Shown one piece after another: positions 46,548-58,456 of a stretch of 64,000 nucleotides of DNA; position 1 is the first letter of the stretch, and each line of letters begins with the position of its first letter. Origin of the DNA: Anthostomella pinea (lineage: Eukaryota; Ascomycota; Sordariomycetes; Xylariales; Xylariaceae); assembly GCA_963556695.1 (NCBI GenBank), contig CAUWAG010000008.1, positions 1,984,001 through 2,048,000 on the forward strand, written 5' to 3'. Below the pieces are notes generated by a model that saw only the letters and a list, made by a program, of their open reading frames with translations, was not told the DNA's origin and did no database searches. A program made the translations under genes and the position numbers.

Positions 46548-47582
46548 TGGGCGCCCAAATGAATCGCCCCGAAAGGGTCTGCCTAGGCTCCTGTATGGCC
46601 TCTAAAGCGGCCTCTTCAGCTGAGTCTTCGTCTTCTTCTTCTTCTTCCTTGTCATCATCAACCACAATGTTTGGTATATTCGCAGAGGCACCAGGGGTGA
46701 TATTACCACCCGTACTTAATACCTCTGTGACTGTTTTGAACTTCTTGTTAGGATTAGGGATCTTCTGGCGCTTCTTTGGCCGTAGCCGCTCCAGTTCAGC
46801 CTCCAGGGCCTTGATCTTCCTGTCTTTGATAATAAGGTCGGTCTCCTTAGCCTCGAACGCAGTGGCTATTTCCCTGTACTTCAGCCGGGTGCCAGGAGAC
46901 TTACTTTTGCCGAAATTCATGATCTGGCGGCTCGTAGTAGGGGTCCATTGGTCCTCTGGTTCAGAGCTTTCAGGGGTTTCAGGCTCAGGAGTCTTCTGTT
47001 TCTCTTCCTGGATTTTTGGATGCGCTAAGCACTTCCTGCGGCTGATAGGATAACATCCAGTCGTTTTGAAGCCAGAGAGGATGTTTGCCTTAGTAAAAGT
47101 AGCAGTTCTGGCCTGGCTATAGTACCGAATGAAGTTGATCTTGTTAACAGGCAAGGCATCCGTCAAAGAATTTAGCTGAGAGAAGAATTTCTGGTAGTGA
47201 GCCTTCAAGGCGTTATAGGGCCCGTTATCTAGGGGTTGCATGCCGTGACTAGTGTGCGCAGGGAAGAAACAGAGCAATATGTTGGCGAAATAATAAATGG
47301 TCATGAATTCGTCCTTATAATATGCATTAGTCCTTATTAAATCAAGAAAAAATGAAGAAAAACTATATAAAATAAAGAAAAATCATATACATACGGAGGT
47401 ATGGCTACCATGGCCATCTAATATTAAAAGAACAGGCTCAGCCTGATCTTCTCCTCGTATCTTGTCTACCTTTGGGATGAAGACATCTTCTAGCCACTGG
47501 CAGGCTATGTTATTCGAAGTCCAGCCGTTTTCTGAGCATATGTAATACTAATTGGCGGTCTTTCGAAACTCCTTAATGAACC
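46531..47582 (-). pseudogene. Remnant of a second pogo-type transposase
   Basis: C-terminal part only. From the SINE junction at 47582 the minus strand reads WFIKEFRKTAN, a stop, YYICSENGWTSNN and LLILDGHGSHTS. A phase-0 intron follows (47394-47314, GTATGT...TATAAG), then DEFMTIYYFANILLCFFP and SHGMQPLDNGPYNALKAHYQ, with two of the catalytic Asp residues visible, then a charged tail (EEEEEDEDSAEEAALEA) to a stop at 46531. The N-terminal half is missing because the SINE at 47583 cuts the frame. It is clearly different from the pogo element nested in the LINE. Termini not identified. Confidence 0.82.
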
Positions 47583-48064
47583 AGGCCGTATGGCGCAATG
47601 GTCAAATGCGCCTGGTTGTGTTCTCGTTTGTGCAGTGGGCGACGAGAACAAGTGGGTTCGAATCCTGCTATGGCCTCCTTCTGACCCGGCTTGTGCGAGT
47701 CGATAACCAGCACACGACAGTGGAGAGACCCCATTATCGCAGAGCCCGATAGCCAAGCAGCTTGTCTCTACAACACCCACTCCTGCGAGGTTTTTCCCTT
47801 TGTGGTTTTCCTCGCTAGCAGATAACAAACACCTATTTCACCCACCAATGTGACATATATCGAACGGCTACTGCAACGATGTGTACACCAGAGGATTGAG
47901 TTCACTGGGTCGCTTTGTCACTGGACAGGAGGTTTTTCTGACGGAATCGTGCTTGGGTATTGACTAAAACCATCTGGACACTCCAGATTGGTACCGCTAC
48001 AGCGAGGATAGGCTCGTGCGCGGATCTGAATGTATCTAGACTGACACCTCTACAACCTTGCGAT
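47583..48064 (+). mobile_element. Second SINE copy, 3' part lost at the copia element
   Basis: Aligns with 43743-44226 of the first SINE at high identity, including the tRNA-like head (GGCCGTATGGCGCAATGG, GGTTCGAATCC). It stops within ACAACCTTGCGAT, where the copia LTR begins. The LINE-like tail and the downstream target duplication are absent. It entered a pogo transposase gene. Confidence 0.9.
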
Positions 48065-48262
48065 TGTTGGATTCTGGGCTACGTTAGCCCATCCATAGTC
48101 ATCCTTCAGGATCACCATCCCCATTTGTGACTCTGTCACATACGTGGCCAATATAAGGCCACGTATCCTTTCCTTTAGTATCTTGGATATATATAGGGCC
48201 ATTCTGGCCGCTCCAGAGTAGCTGGAATTCCTCTCCTTAATAGAACACTTTGAAATCTAACA
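48065..48262 (+). repeat. 5' LTR of the copia element
   Basis: 198 bp, TG...CA ends, TATA-like GATATATATAGGG in the middle. Differs from the 3' LTR at one C/T site. Confidence 0.95.
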
Positions 48263-48509
48263 TGGTAGCATCTCTGATCAATCACGACCTCCAGCAGCCC
48301 TTACCTTTTAAGCTTTTTCTACTGGTCTGATTTATTCTGATCACCCTCTTTCTGCTTGCGCGCCTCTAGGACTAGCTACCCTTATTGCCGCAAGCCTTCA
48401 AGTGTTTCTCCGTCATAACTGTTCTTTTTATATAGAAAGAGGTCGCTCCTTGGCTTATATTTTGCCTTATTTGTAGGCTAGCCTTACAATGTATTATCCT
48501 TCTTACATT

Positions 48510-50134
48510 ATGTCCGAATCCACCCCAGAGACGGCCCTCGCCTTTATATCCACCTCTATCCCTCGCCTCCAAGACCATCAGAAGCTCGTCGGCGAGAAGA
48601 ACTGGGAGGTCTTGGCCCAAACGATGGAGCATTTGCTCACTACTACCGGGCTCTGGTCTCTTATCCTTGAAGCCATCAAGGCGGACGAGAAGGAACCATA
48701 TAAGGCCATAACTGGAGCTGTCGACGCCCCAGCCACACCTTCCGCGGGAGCCTTTTCCAAGCCCCCTGAATTGGATGCTAGTCTGAGCATCAAGAGGTCA
48801 AAATTATACCTCGCTATCACCCAGAACATCAAGTCTGACCCTGATTCTCGTATCACGGGTTTATTTGACCCTGGTCAGATCTGGATAGCCTTGCAACAGG
48901 CATATTCAGGCACGAGAATTGACGCAGTTTCATCCGTTGTAGATGAACTGGCTGCCATTCGATTCCCTGACCATAGAGACAAGTTTGTGGGCAACTACCG
49001 CAGACTAATGGACAAGGTCTTGCGGCAAAATATCACATATCCTCCGAATATTCGCATTGCCAATTTCCTGGCTGCTATTTGGACGGCTTTTCCAACCCTT
49101 ACCAAATCTCGAAGTTTTCCTGGCTCTATTTGACGGCTTTTCCAACCCTTTACCGCAAAATCTCGAAAGATTATAACTGTGGAATCTTCCCTACGACCGA
49201 GAATCTCTTGTACCGGCTCCAGGAGGAGATATAGATTCTCAAGGCTCAAGATGAGACCTTTGCCACCAACTTTGGCAAGCCTGCTACGCCTAGTAAAGGC
49301 AAAAACAAGTGGAAGAACAAGGGGAAAGGCAGTAATCGCCCATCTCTTGATGGCCCCAGAACCCCTGGAGTCAATCAGGGCTCTTTTAATAGCAACACCA
49401 CGGATCCTATCTGGTGCTATGAGTGCGGAGAGCTTGACAAGAAGAAGGGCCACCTTGGATGCAATAAACGCATCCTCAGCCAGATCATCCAGGCCTCTAA
49501 GAAGGCTAGAAAAGATGGAAGGCCTTCAAGCAGCGCTCCCACTCACCAGAGTGGACGCACTGGCGCTTCTGACGCCGCTCAATAGTGCAATTATGCCGAT
49601 AAAGCCATCTCTAGTCAATCTGTCCTCACTCAAGGACCACATAGCGCCAACCAGGGAGCGAGTACCAATCTGATCGACATCGTTCATGCCACGACAAGCA
49701 CAGACTCATGGCTGTTTGACACAGGCTCTACCGTTCCTATTTGCAATAGCAAGAAATGGTTTACTCGCCTTCGAATGGACCCTGACCTGGTCCCCTTTAA
49801 CATTGGAGGAGGCCCTGTTACTCCTCAAGGTGTTGGCGACGTAGAGATACCATTCATTACCTCCAATGGTGATACCGTCACTCGGACAATCTCTGGAGTA
49901 CTATTTGTGCCTTCCTTTCCAATCAACATTCTCTCGGGAGACCAGATGTGTCGCCAAGGATGGTATTTGATGATCCGCGATCTGTTTGACCCCCATAGGA
50001 CATGGGTGGCATCATTCCACCAGGGAATGTACGTTCAGACAGAGATCCCTAGTGTCCAGAAGGACGTATACGGGATCAATCAAGCCCCGACGTGTTCACT
50101 AATATGGTATCCGAGGATTCTTCCCAGGAACTGA
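48510..50134 (+). pseudogene. Copia gag and protease region, frame-disrupted
   Basis: Gag begins at 48510 (MSESTPETALAFISTSI; an upstream in-frame ATG is at 48489) and reads to 49133. A roughly 52-bp imperfect tandem duplication (49064-49113 and 49115-49169) shifts the frame there. Further on a zinc knuckle (CYECGELDKKKGHLGC) and the aspartic protease motif DSWLFDTGSTVPI (DTG at 49718-49726) are recognisable, then VGDVEIPFITSNGD and LFVPSFPINILSGDQM. The protease frame has one stop before it and ends at 50134. Confidence 0.85.
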
Positions 50135-53100
50135 CCTCTCAAGCCAAATCTGTGGCGCTGAGACTACTCCACCGCTGGCATACAAGACTTGGCCACCGAT
50201 CTATTGGTGACCTGATCAAGACAGCCAGTATCACCAAAGGGATTGAATTGCCGCCGAATGTACGAGAGCTGGCAAAAGAATTCACCTGTCTGGAATGTCT
50301 AGAGTCCAATCTACGTCGCCTAGTCTCTCGAGTTGAGCAGGAACATCCAGATCATGCTTTAGACCTGGTCCATATGGATACAGCCAAGCACTCTGTCCAA
50401 GGCTATGATGGTTCTCTCTATGCCACCGTATTTGTGGATGGCAAGTCTCGTTTGAGGGAGTACTGCCCTCACGAGAAGAAAGGGGAAGCTTCCGACCAAG
50501 CCATTCGCTACTGTGAATACGCTCACACCCAGTACGGGCGTTATCCGAAGCGATTCCGAATGGATGGTGGTTCTGAATACACGAGATTCAAGCAATGGGG
50601 AGCTGAACGTGGTATCCTGTTCGAAGTCAGCGCTCCATACACTCCCAAGCAGAACGGAGTGGCTGAGAGATCCTTTGGCGTTATACACGCTCTCATTCGC
50701 AGTATTATGAAGGATTCCGGGCTACCTGAAGCCCTTTGGCCGGTTGTTGGACCTGCCGTATGTGATAGGCTCAATGTGAGCTATACATCTTTCCTCCAGG
50801 GCGTTAAGAAGACCCCCTTTAAAGTTTTCTTTGACGATCTGAACCCTGAAAAGGATAACAAGCCTGATTTGACGAATTTACTGTCAATCGGGCAGGCCAC
50901 TGTGGTCCATTTGCCGCAGCAGCGCCGCCTTAAGGGAGACAAAACCACTCCACACGCAAGGAGAGGTCGTATTCTTCGTTCCCTTGGTTCCAACCAGTAC
51001 CAGGTGTATCTTACACACCTGAGAAAGATTGTAGTTACTGCCCATCTTGAGATTTTGGATGGATATGTACTTTCAAGGGATTTGATCCATATCTTTCCAA
51101 ACTTCCGTGGTACACTCAATGACTATGAGACAACCAGACCCGATGCTAAAGATCTGCCAGCGCCGTTTTCACCAGAGGGCGCTCACGATCCTCAGCATAT
51201 ATATATCGAGTCAGATAACGGAAGGGATGGTAGAGATGATTCACCCCAACCAGTTGTCACGTTAGGGACCCCTCTTGGGTCCCCTGATGCTTCTGATAAT
51301 GATGATAGTCATCATTCTGACTCTGGATATAGCAACCCTGAGCCTAGTACTGCTCTAACTGACTCGATTCTTCTATCATCTGAACCACCTCGTCAAGAAG
51401 TAGCCCCAACGGCTGCTCCGAGGTCAAGAATCCAATCAGGGCTCAACCCAGAGAATGTACTCTCCGGAGGGCGCACTCGGAGGACTCACAACCACTACGT
51501 GGCCGAGTCTTCCACCCCTGGTATATCTCCACATGTTACGATCGAGGCATCTTATGCCAATTGGCCGTCTTCTGACCCTGATCAGGCACTTCCTTGTAAT
51601 GACGAGCCTTTTAGCTACAAGGAAGCCATGGAGGTCTGCCGAGGCATCTTAATGGCTGGATGGCACTCACACAGAGATACGGGCATTGCTGCGCAATAAT
51701 ACCTTCATTCCTTTGTGGAGGTCTGATCTGCTTGCTGGGCGTAAAACTCTCTCTAGCCATAATGTCTATAGGCGGAAGAGGGACTCTGACAGCAACACCT
51801 CTCGGTACAAGGCTAGGGTGGTTGTATGAGGCTTTATGCAACGCCATGGCCTCAACTATTTCAAAACCCAGGCCTCAGGCGCTTGTACTACCACCTGGAG
51901 GCTCCTTCTAGCCATTTCTGCCGTTCTGGACTGGGAAATTGACCAGATAGATGCTGTATCTGCCTTCCTGATGGGAGAACTGGATGAAGAGATCTTCATG
52001 GAGACGCCTGATGGTCTCTCTGACTTCTTTGAGATGTATCTAGATGAGAATACCATCAACTGGAGACCTGGCATGATTATGAAGCTTGCGAAACCGCTAT
52101 ATGGGCTTAAGCAGAGCCCCAGGCAGTGGCAAAAGCGCATTCATAGCGCTCTGAAGGACCTCGGATTCGACCCTCTGGTCTCTGACAACACAGTCTATGT
52201 CAACATCAGCCGTAGCATTATAGTGATCAGCTATGTCGACGATTTCCTCATTTTGGGGGCTAATCGTGACGGGATCGCTGCCTTCAAGAAGGAACTGGGT
52301 TTTACATTTGAGATGAAGGACATGAGAGCTGCTGAACACTTCTTAGGAGTCCATATTGTCAGAAACCGAGCTGAGAGGACGTTATATCTCTCTCAACAGA
52401 CGTATGTAAGAAGGACTATAGAGACGTTCGACCAGCAGAACACTGGCAAGATGAACGTGCCAATATCTCCTCAAGCAGTGGAACAGATGGAGTCCCTGGA
52501 CAACGACCTTGAGGTCGATACATGTCCTATTCAGACATACCAGTCCCTGATCGGTTCTGAGAACTTCCCTGCGTCGTATACAAGACCAGATATTACATAC
52601 TCTATGGGTGTTCTCTCGCGATACTTTCATAACCCTGGCTCAGCCCAATATAAGGCCGCTCTGGGCCTATTTCGCTATTTGTGGCACTCTCAAGATCTTG
52701 AGATCAAATTTGGAGGTCCCGAATATGTCAGGAAGACCCCCCAGGAGGTCCTTGAGATGATTCCGGATCTGCTGGTTGGTTACTGTGATGCCAGCTATGC
52801 TGGAAGCATCAAGACCAGCGCCAAATCCACCTCAGGCTACCTGTTTACGTTTGCTGGGGGCGCTGTCTCCTGGGCATCCAAGCTGCAGACTGTTGTGGCT
52901 CAGTCTACTGTAGAATCGGAGTACTACGCACTCTCTGAAGCCGTCAAAGAGGCTGCCTGGCTACGAGAACTGATGCTGGAACTTGGTTCCACTCTGAATG
53001 CTATCAACATCCATTCAGACAGTGCTGGAGCTATTAATTTGGCTCAGAACGCTGAATTCCATCATCGAACTAAGCACATTCGAGTCAGGGAACACTACAT

Positions 53101-53245
53101 TCGTCAAGAGATCTTGGAAGGCCATATACGGCTCTCTTTCCTTGGAACCAATGAAATGCCTGCAGACGGTCTCACCAAAGCTTTGACAAAGGCAAGGTTC
53201 TTCAAGTTTCTGGAGTTACTAGGACTGGTTCATGTAGAGGGGTGA
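50092..53245 (+). pseudogene. Copia integrase, reverse transcriptase and RNase H region, frame-disrupted
   Basis: The integrase frame (50092-51699) has the GAG-pre-integrase zinc site (HRWHTRLGHRSIG, CLECLES) and the three acids in VHMDTAKHS, RMDGGSEYTRF and APYTPKQNGVAERSF. A frame change near 51690 follows; RKRDSDSNTSRYKARVVV leads, past a TGA, into the RT frame, open at 51836-53245. That frame has DAVSAFLMGELDEEIFMETP, LYGLKQSPRQW and the YVDD catalytic box at 52232-52243. RNase H has GYCDASYAGS, ESEYYALSEA and HIRVREHYIRQEI. The fusion order integrase before RT identifies copia. Confidence 0.92.
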
Positions 53246-53283
53246 TATTCTGGTTATGTTAATTCCCTCAGTCTGAGAGGGCG

Positions 53284-53481
53284 TGTTGGATTCTGGGCTA
53301 CGTTAGCCCATCCATAGTCATCTTTCAGGATCACCATCCCCATTTGTGACTCTGTCACATACGTGGCCAATATAAGGCCACGTATCCTTTCCTTTAGTAT
53401 CTTGGATATATATAGGGCCATTCTGGCCGCTCCAGAGTAGCTGGAATTCCTCTCCTTAATAGAACACTTTGAAATCTAACA
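53284..53481 (+). repeat. 3' LTR of the copia element
   Basis: 198 bp, same ends as the 5' LTR, preceded by a purine-rich tract. Confidence 0.95.
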
Positions 53482-53919
53482 GCCGCCCACTTACTGAGGT
53501 AGGCAAGCATCAGAGCTGGATGGTCCAAGACATGTGACACCCTGTGCTTCGTGGCAGTTCGCCCATCTCGCGTCTCCGCTGGAGATAAAGTTCGTCGGTG
53601 CATGAACCGTACTTATGATGTGGTTTATTCCCAACCGTATTTGGCCTGCTAGCTCTGTTGGTCGCCGTGGTTTAATTCGCGTGCAAGCGGGAGAGACTCA
53701 AGGTATGGTAGGCATCAACTCCTTACTGATCATCAAGGAAATTACTGTAAACTAATTATGATGTGTTGACCCGTACCTATCCCTCAAGTCCACGTATCTC
53801 AAATATCGAGCACATAAACCCCTCACATGTGCTGCCCTGGTATCACCCAATCCATGAATACCCAGTCGGACAACGAGCCTAACCACGGATCCTTGAGTTC
53901 AGACCGATGGGATATCATA
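53482..53919. other. Flank of the copia element
   Basis: About 440 bp without gene or recognised repeat; not a continuation of the SINE that lies left of the copia element. Confidence 0.45.
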
Positions 53920-54565
53920 TTATACCGTCGAATGCGGGTGTCGACTGGATCGGTTCTTGTCCACGAAAGGGTCAGAGGACTCCGTGCCCCTCCGTCCGTG
54001 CTTCTGCTCTCTGTGATGATCGCGGACCTGGTGGAATAAGGCGGTCAGGGCATGCAAGACCCTGAGAACGTGGTGGTCAGTTGTGCGGCATCAGGAGGAG
54101 TATGGACTAAGCTCAGACGTACGTAGAAATGATAGCCAGGATGAAGACTCCCCAAGGTAGGTTGCAGTTCTCTCCTCCAGGTATGAGAGACGAGAACCTG
54201 CTTCGATTGCAGGAGTTTGGCCCGGCCCGCCCTCCATCGGGCCTCGTGAGGACGGCCACGGCGATGAAGGCGCCAATGAACAGGATGTCCAGTAGCACTT
54301 GGAGCCATCGAAGGATCTTGGGAGCACCATGCCTCAAGCAGCATGTGATGGCCAGCATGCTCAGTGTGTAGAGCGTCGCGGCAGCGAGAATGCCCTCCAC
54401 AGCGCCATCGGCTGCACGATAGCGGTGATAGAGACGGAGGATCTTGCGAAGCCGGGCACTGAATAGCCCCAAGGATATGACTGAGGCGAGAAACTGGAGC
54501 ACGCGTAGGAAGGTGTTCCACCAATGATTGGTTTTGGAGCTACGGAATTTCTCAAGGTAGGTCAT
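53920..54565 (-). CDS. Four-transmembrane MARVEL-like membrane protein
   Basis: Exons 54565-54123 and 54061-53920 (minus), intron 61 nt (GTACGT...CTGACC...CAG), phase 2; 194 residues. The start MTYLEKFRSSKTNHWW at 54565 is preferred to ATGs far upstream because the intervening sequence is not protein-like. Four hydrophobic helices: FLRVLQFLASVISLGLFSA, VEGILAAATLYTLSMLAITC, WLQVLLDILFIGAFIAVAVL and WGVFILAIISTVLHALTALF. A Cys-containing loop (NSCNRSRFSSL, ENCNLPWG) lies before helix 4, and the tail is basic and polar. This arrangement is common to fungal MARVEL-domain proteins of the plasma membrane. Specific role unknown. Confidence 0.82.
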
Positions 54566-56077
54566 ACTAGCGATGTTTAGGAGAATGAGTGAGGGTGTAG
54601 CGTACTTGGTGTTTGCCAGCATAAGCAGATGGTATACCAGACGTATTTTATTATCGTATCTACAGGAGCAGGTCGTGCTACATATACACGAACCAGAGTT
54701 CGCGACGCACGTCACCACGGCGGGCATCATGCCGCGATGATGTTTCGACTTCAAGGAAGCTGCAGTGGCATATGCGATCTCAATGTAGCGTAAACCATAT
54801 CCAGACGACATTGAGTCAGGCCACTGAAGTTGATGATGGCCCATGTGTGAAGCCCAGGGACTACCTCGCGAGCTGCAACGCGATCTTGGGTACTGTGAAA
54901 GAAGCTTTGCGCCATGATCACCAGACATTGGTCGAATGCTCTCCTGCAGTCGGCCCTTCCATGCGCGATGACTCCGTCGAAGAAGGCACGGCATACTCAA
55001 TCTGGTACTGAAACCTTATACCTGCAAGCGGCTCTCAACATAGTTCATAACGCACAACATAATATCAGGATTACTCCGCACCCGATACCGTGAGCTACCC
55101 CAGGTTTTCAGTAAGGGTTGCGGCCTGGCTCCTTGTGTGCACCTAACAGATGGGACGATCGAATCAGACCATAGGCTGATCTGCGGGCTGAACCCTATTT
55201 GGACCGTAAAAGCAGGTTTCATCCGATCTTTACCTGGTTCTGTGACGTCCGAAGGTTTAAGCCGCATTCTAGGCCTGAGGCCAGAAATACCAAATACGAC
55301 CAGGCAAGAGAAAGTCGGGTACATTTATCATCACAACAAGAAGGCTTCCCCATATCAAACAGTTCATGACTCTCGTTCAATCGCGATGCGCATCTGCTTT
55401 CCGCCGACAGATCTGGGTTGATGAAGAAAGCAGTCAATGAACTCTTCTCTCTCCCTGGCACAGTCGACAGTATTGACATCGTCTAAAGGAGTGGTAGGCT
55501 TGATAGCTGACCTTCGTCGGGACACCGATACCGACACTGACGCCGACACTGACAAAATCACCACCATCACCAACATTATCACCGCGCACTCAGAAGGCAC
55601 GTCCCAAAGATAAGGGCTCGCGCCGCCCATGAACCCCCGGCTGAACCTAACCTCGTAAGCTGGGGGCTACGCGCCCCTTCAGTCACGAAAAAGACGCATA
55701 GGAGAATATGTATCGAGATTTTAAGTGATAGTAAGAATCGATGCCATTCTTCTGGATATCAGGGGATTCTCTCCGTAAAAGTTGATTCATGAGCAGGCAG
55801 GGCAGGCGGCTTTTCAGGAGGCAACCCGGGTGGGTCGCAAGGTCTGGATGTGAATGGAACTAGAATCGCGCCAGGATCGCCAGGATGCCATCGTCGAGAT
55901 TAGTCCACATCACGACCCGTAATGGCGGGCCGAGGCCCACCACAACAGCAAGGCCAACGCGATAGGGAGAGATGAATAAATGAGCGCTTATCTCTGAGTT
56001 CTATCGTGAACTGCTTGGTCAACACGAGCGCATATCAATCGAAACAAGTGACGGCGCGAGGCTCTCCAGCAGCCACG
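54566..56077. other. 1.5-kb intergenic region
   Basis: No supportable gene. Promoters of the MARVEL-like gene (minus) and the aquaporin gene (plus). Contains a short GACACTGACGCC-type repeat near 55520-55555. Confidence 0.5.
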
Positions 56078-57260
56078 ATGCCTACCGACACCCACGAAAC
56101 AAGTCCGCTTCTAGGCGGTCAAGCTCGCATGTCGAACCGCACGGCTTCTGGCACCTCATGGCGAAGTGATCTCATTCCCTCGAGGCTAAGAACTCACTCT
56201 TTGCATGAGGTCCATCCGCATCCCGAGACCGTGCAGCCGCAGCTACCTGCATCAGCAATCGCGCCAGACCACGAGACCGATCTTCACGACACTCGGTGGG
56301 CCACTCGGGAGGCTGTGCAGCCAAATCTGTGGGCTAGCTTCCGACATGTCTGGAAGCAAGAGATCGCGTGAGTAGGAATGCCCCTATTCACGTGTCAGGC
56401 TGGCGCACGGCGATGCAGACCGCCACCCGGCTAAGATCTGGATACTGACCGAGTGCGATAGTGAGTTCTGGGGAACCTTCATGATCATTCTCTTCGGCGC
56501 GGGAGTCGAATGCCAAGTCGGGCTGCACTACCGGAACGAAGACCACCTAACCGGCCGCCTGGCCTGGGGAGTCGGCGTAGCCTGCGCCGTCTGGATCTCA
56601 GGCGGCGTGTCCGGCGGCCACTGCAACCCGACCGTCACGCTCGTCCTCGCCATCTTCCGGGGCTTCCCCCTGCGCAAAGTCCCCGGCTTCATCGTCGCTC
56701 AGGTTCTGGGCGCCGCGTTCGCCGCTCTGGTCGTGTATGCCAACTATACCCACAGCATCTCGGTCTTCGAGGGCGGCGACGATGCGCGCGCTGTCATGGG
56801 TCCGCACGCGACCGCGGGCATGTTTATCACCTTTCCGGCCGCGCATCTCACGTACGTCTCGGCGTTCTACTCCGAGTTCCTCGCGTCGGCCGTGCTGATC
56901 GCGCTGATCTTCGCGCTGGCGGATAAGGGCAACATGTCGCCTCCAGCGCGGACACAGCCGTTCGCCTTGTTCCTGGTTATCTTGGGTATTGGGTCGGCTT
57001 TGGGTGTCAACACGGGGTACGCCATCAACGGAGCCCGCGACACGGGGCCGCGTATCGCACTCGCTATTGTGGGATATGGGAGTCAGGTCTGGACGCACAA
57101 CTCTTGTTACTTCATTTGGGGCCCTTGGATTGCGTCTATGACGGGTGGATTGGTCGGTGCCTTCTTGTATGATGCCTCACTTTACGCTGGTAGGGATTCT
57201 CCCCTGAACAGGCCAGTGAGTGCGAGTAAGGGACAGGTCGACGAGGAAGCTGTGATTTGA
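56078..57260 (+). CDS. Aquaglyceroporin-like MIP channel
   Basis: Exons 56078-56367 and 56462-57260 with a 94-nt intron (GTGAGT...ACTGAC...TAG), phase 2; 362 residues. Start MPTDTHETSPLLGG. A hydrophilic N-terminus of about 95 residues precedes the six-helix MIP core. Helix 1 is EFWGTFMIILFGAGV. The first half-helix motif is GGHCNPTVTLVLA (NPT instead of NPA), and the second is GYAINGARDTGPR (NGA instead of NPA, with the Asp typical of glycerol-conducting members). The two halves and the D residue point to a plasma-membrane glycerol/water channel of the fungal aquaglyceroporin group. The C-terminus is short and charged (KGQVDEEAVI). Confidence 0.88.
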
Positions 57261-58456
57261 TCATATAGGACTATTTGGCCACAGCACCAGCTTTCTGGAA
57301 TGTGCATAGACTGCATAGACGGTACTTGCAGTATCTGGCTTCTAGCGAAGGGTCATGTGATGCATGGAATGGAAAGAATACCCGCAGTCGAATGGCTCTG
57401 CATTCTCCTCCCAATTGTGCAGTAACGTGTCCACGCCATCTTCAGTATCTTTTCCACGATAAACCCGGCGTGGCCATTCATACTTCCCTCTGCCCTGCTG
57501 ACACTTTTAAGGCACTCTGAGTATTTGATCTTGAGTCTTTTGATTGAGAGTTCCCTCTTGAGAGGCGAGTTCTGGTGCGCGAACCCGCGTATCCCACTCA
57601 GTTAGTTGCATTAGACTCTGTGGCCATATAAAGTGCACAAACCTCGCGTAATGCCTTTTCGTTGGTATACCGTGTGTTCAGGAAATGGGTGGACCTACTG
57701 GTCAAGTGAGACGTTCCTTCGGCCTGAATGATAGTAACCTTTCAGTATCGCTGATGATATTGTGTTCAGTCATAGCCTTCGTACCGTACCGTACCGTGTT
57801 GACACTTTGAGCTGGTGAGCTGGCACAGTACCTAAGTACCTAGGTAGGTATCCATACGTGACGGAGTAGTATCGTCACCCCTGTTCTACTGAATCCCGTT
57901 GCCGCAGAACAGTTAGCGCAGTGAAATACTCGCCCAGGACTCGGAGCTCAGATATTCAATAAGGAATAAGGAATGTCTCTTGGTATCACTAGGACATGTT
58001 GTTGACAGACAGGAGTCATGCTCGCCAAAGAATTGCTTGATGAGTCTCGGGATATCCATACCTAATCAGTGGTGCTATCACCGAGTCGGATTTAAATTCC
58101 CTGGTCGGAACATGCCGTCGACGGCGCCCTCGGGTGATTGAAGTCCCCAAATCCCCTGTTGCGCGTCGTGTCGCGACCGCCAAGTTCCATTTCAATGGAT
58201 CTCCCACGTTTCCGCGCGTCTGGTGTCTGACAAGTGTCTGACATCTGTACAGTAATCTTGAATAATCAGATATGGGGCTTTGTTCAGTGGAGTCTGCAAA
58301 AATTGCGGCTCCAAACGTAATGATAACAAGATGACCTTTTTCTATGCCGTAGCAGCTGCAACCAACGTGTCTCTTTATCAGACAGCTTCAATGTTTTCAT
58401 TCCCATGATTGCATCTCGTCATACCGAGCCTCTCCAATCCCCAACTGATCACCGCC
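57261..58456. other. 1.2-kb intergenic region
   Basis: No gene seen. Contains short ACCGT repeats near 57782-57798 and a TACCTAAGTACCTAGGTAGG palindrome-like segment near 57830-57850. Upstream of the MFS gene. Confidence 0.5.

Larger units (their letters stand above)
48065..53481 (+). mobile_element. Ty1/copia LTR retrotransposon, defective, near-identical LTRs
   Basis: 5417 bp with 198-bp LTRs starting TGTTGGATTC and ending AATCTAACA. Order gag, protease, integrase, reverse transcriptase, RNase H is that of copia. A TGGTAGC primer-binding-type word directly follows the 5' LTR, and a purine-rich GAGAGGGCG precedes the 3' LTR. The two LTRs differ at only one position that I can see, so insertion is recent, yet the coding region has several frameshifts and stops. 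The 5-bp flanks differ (GCGAT versus GCCGC), so there is no target-site duplication. Confidence 0.94.
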
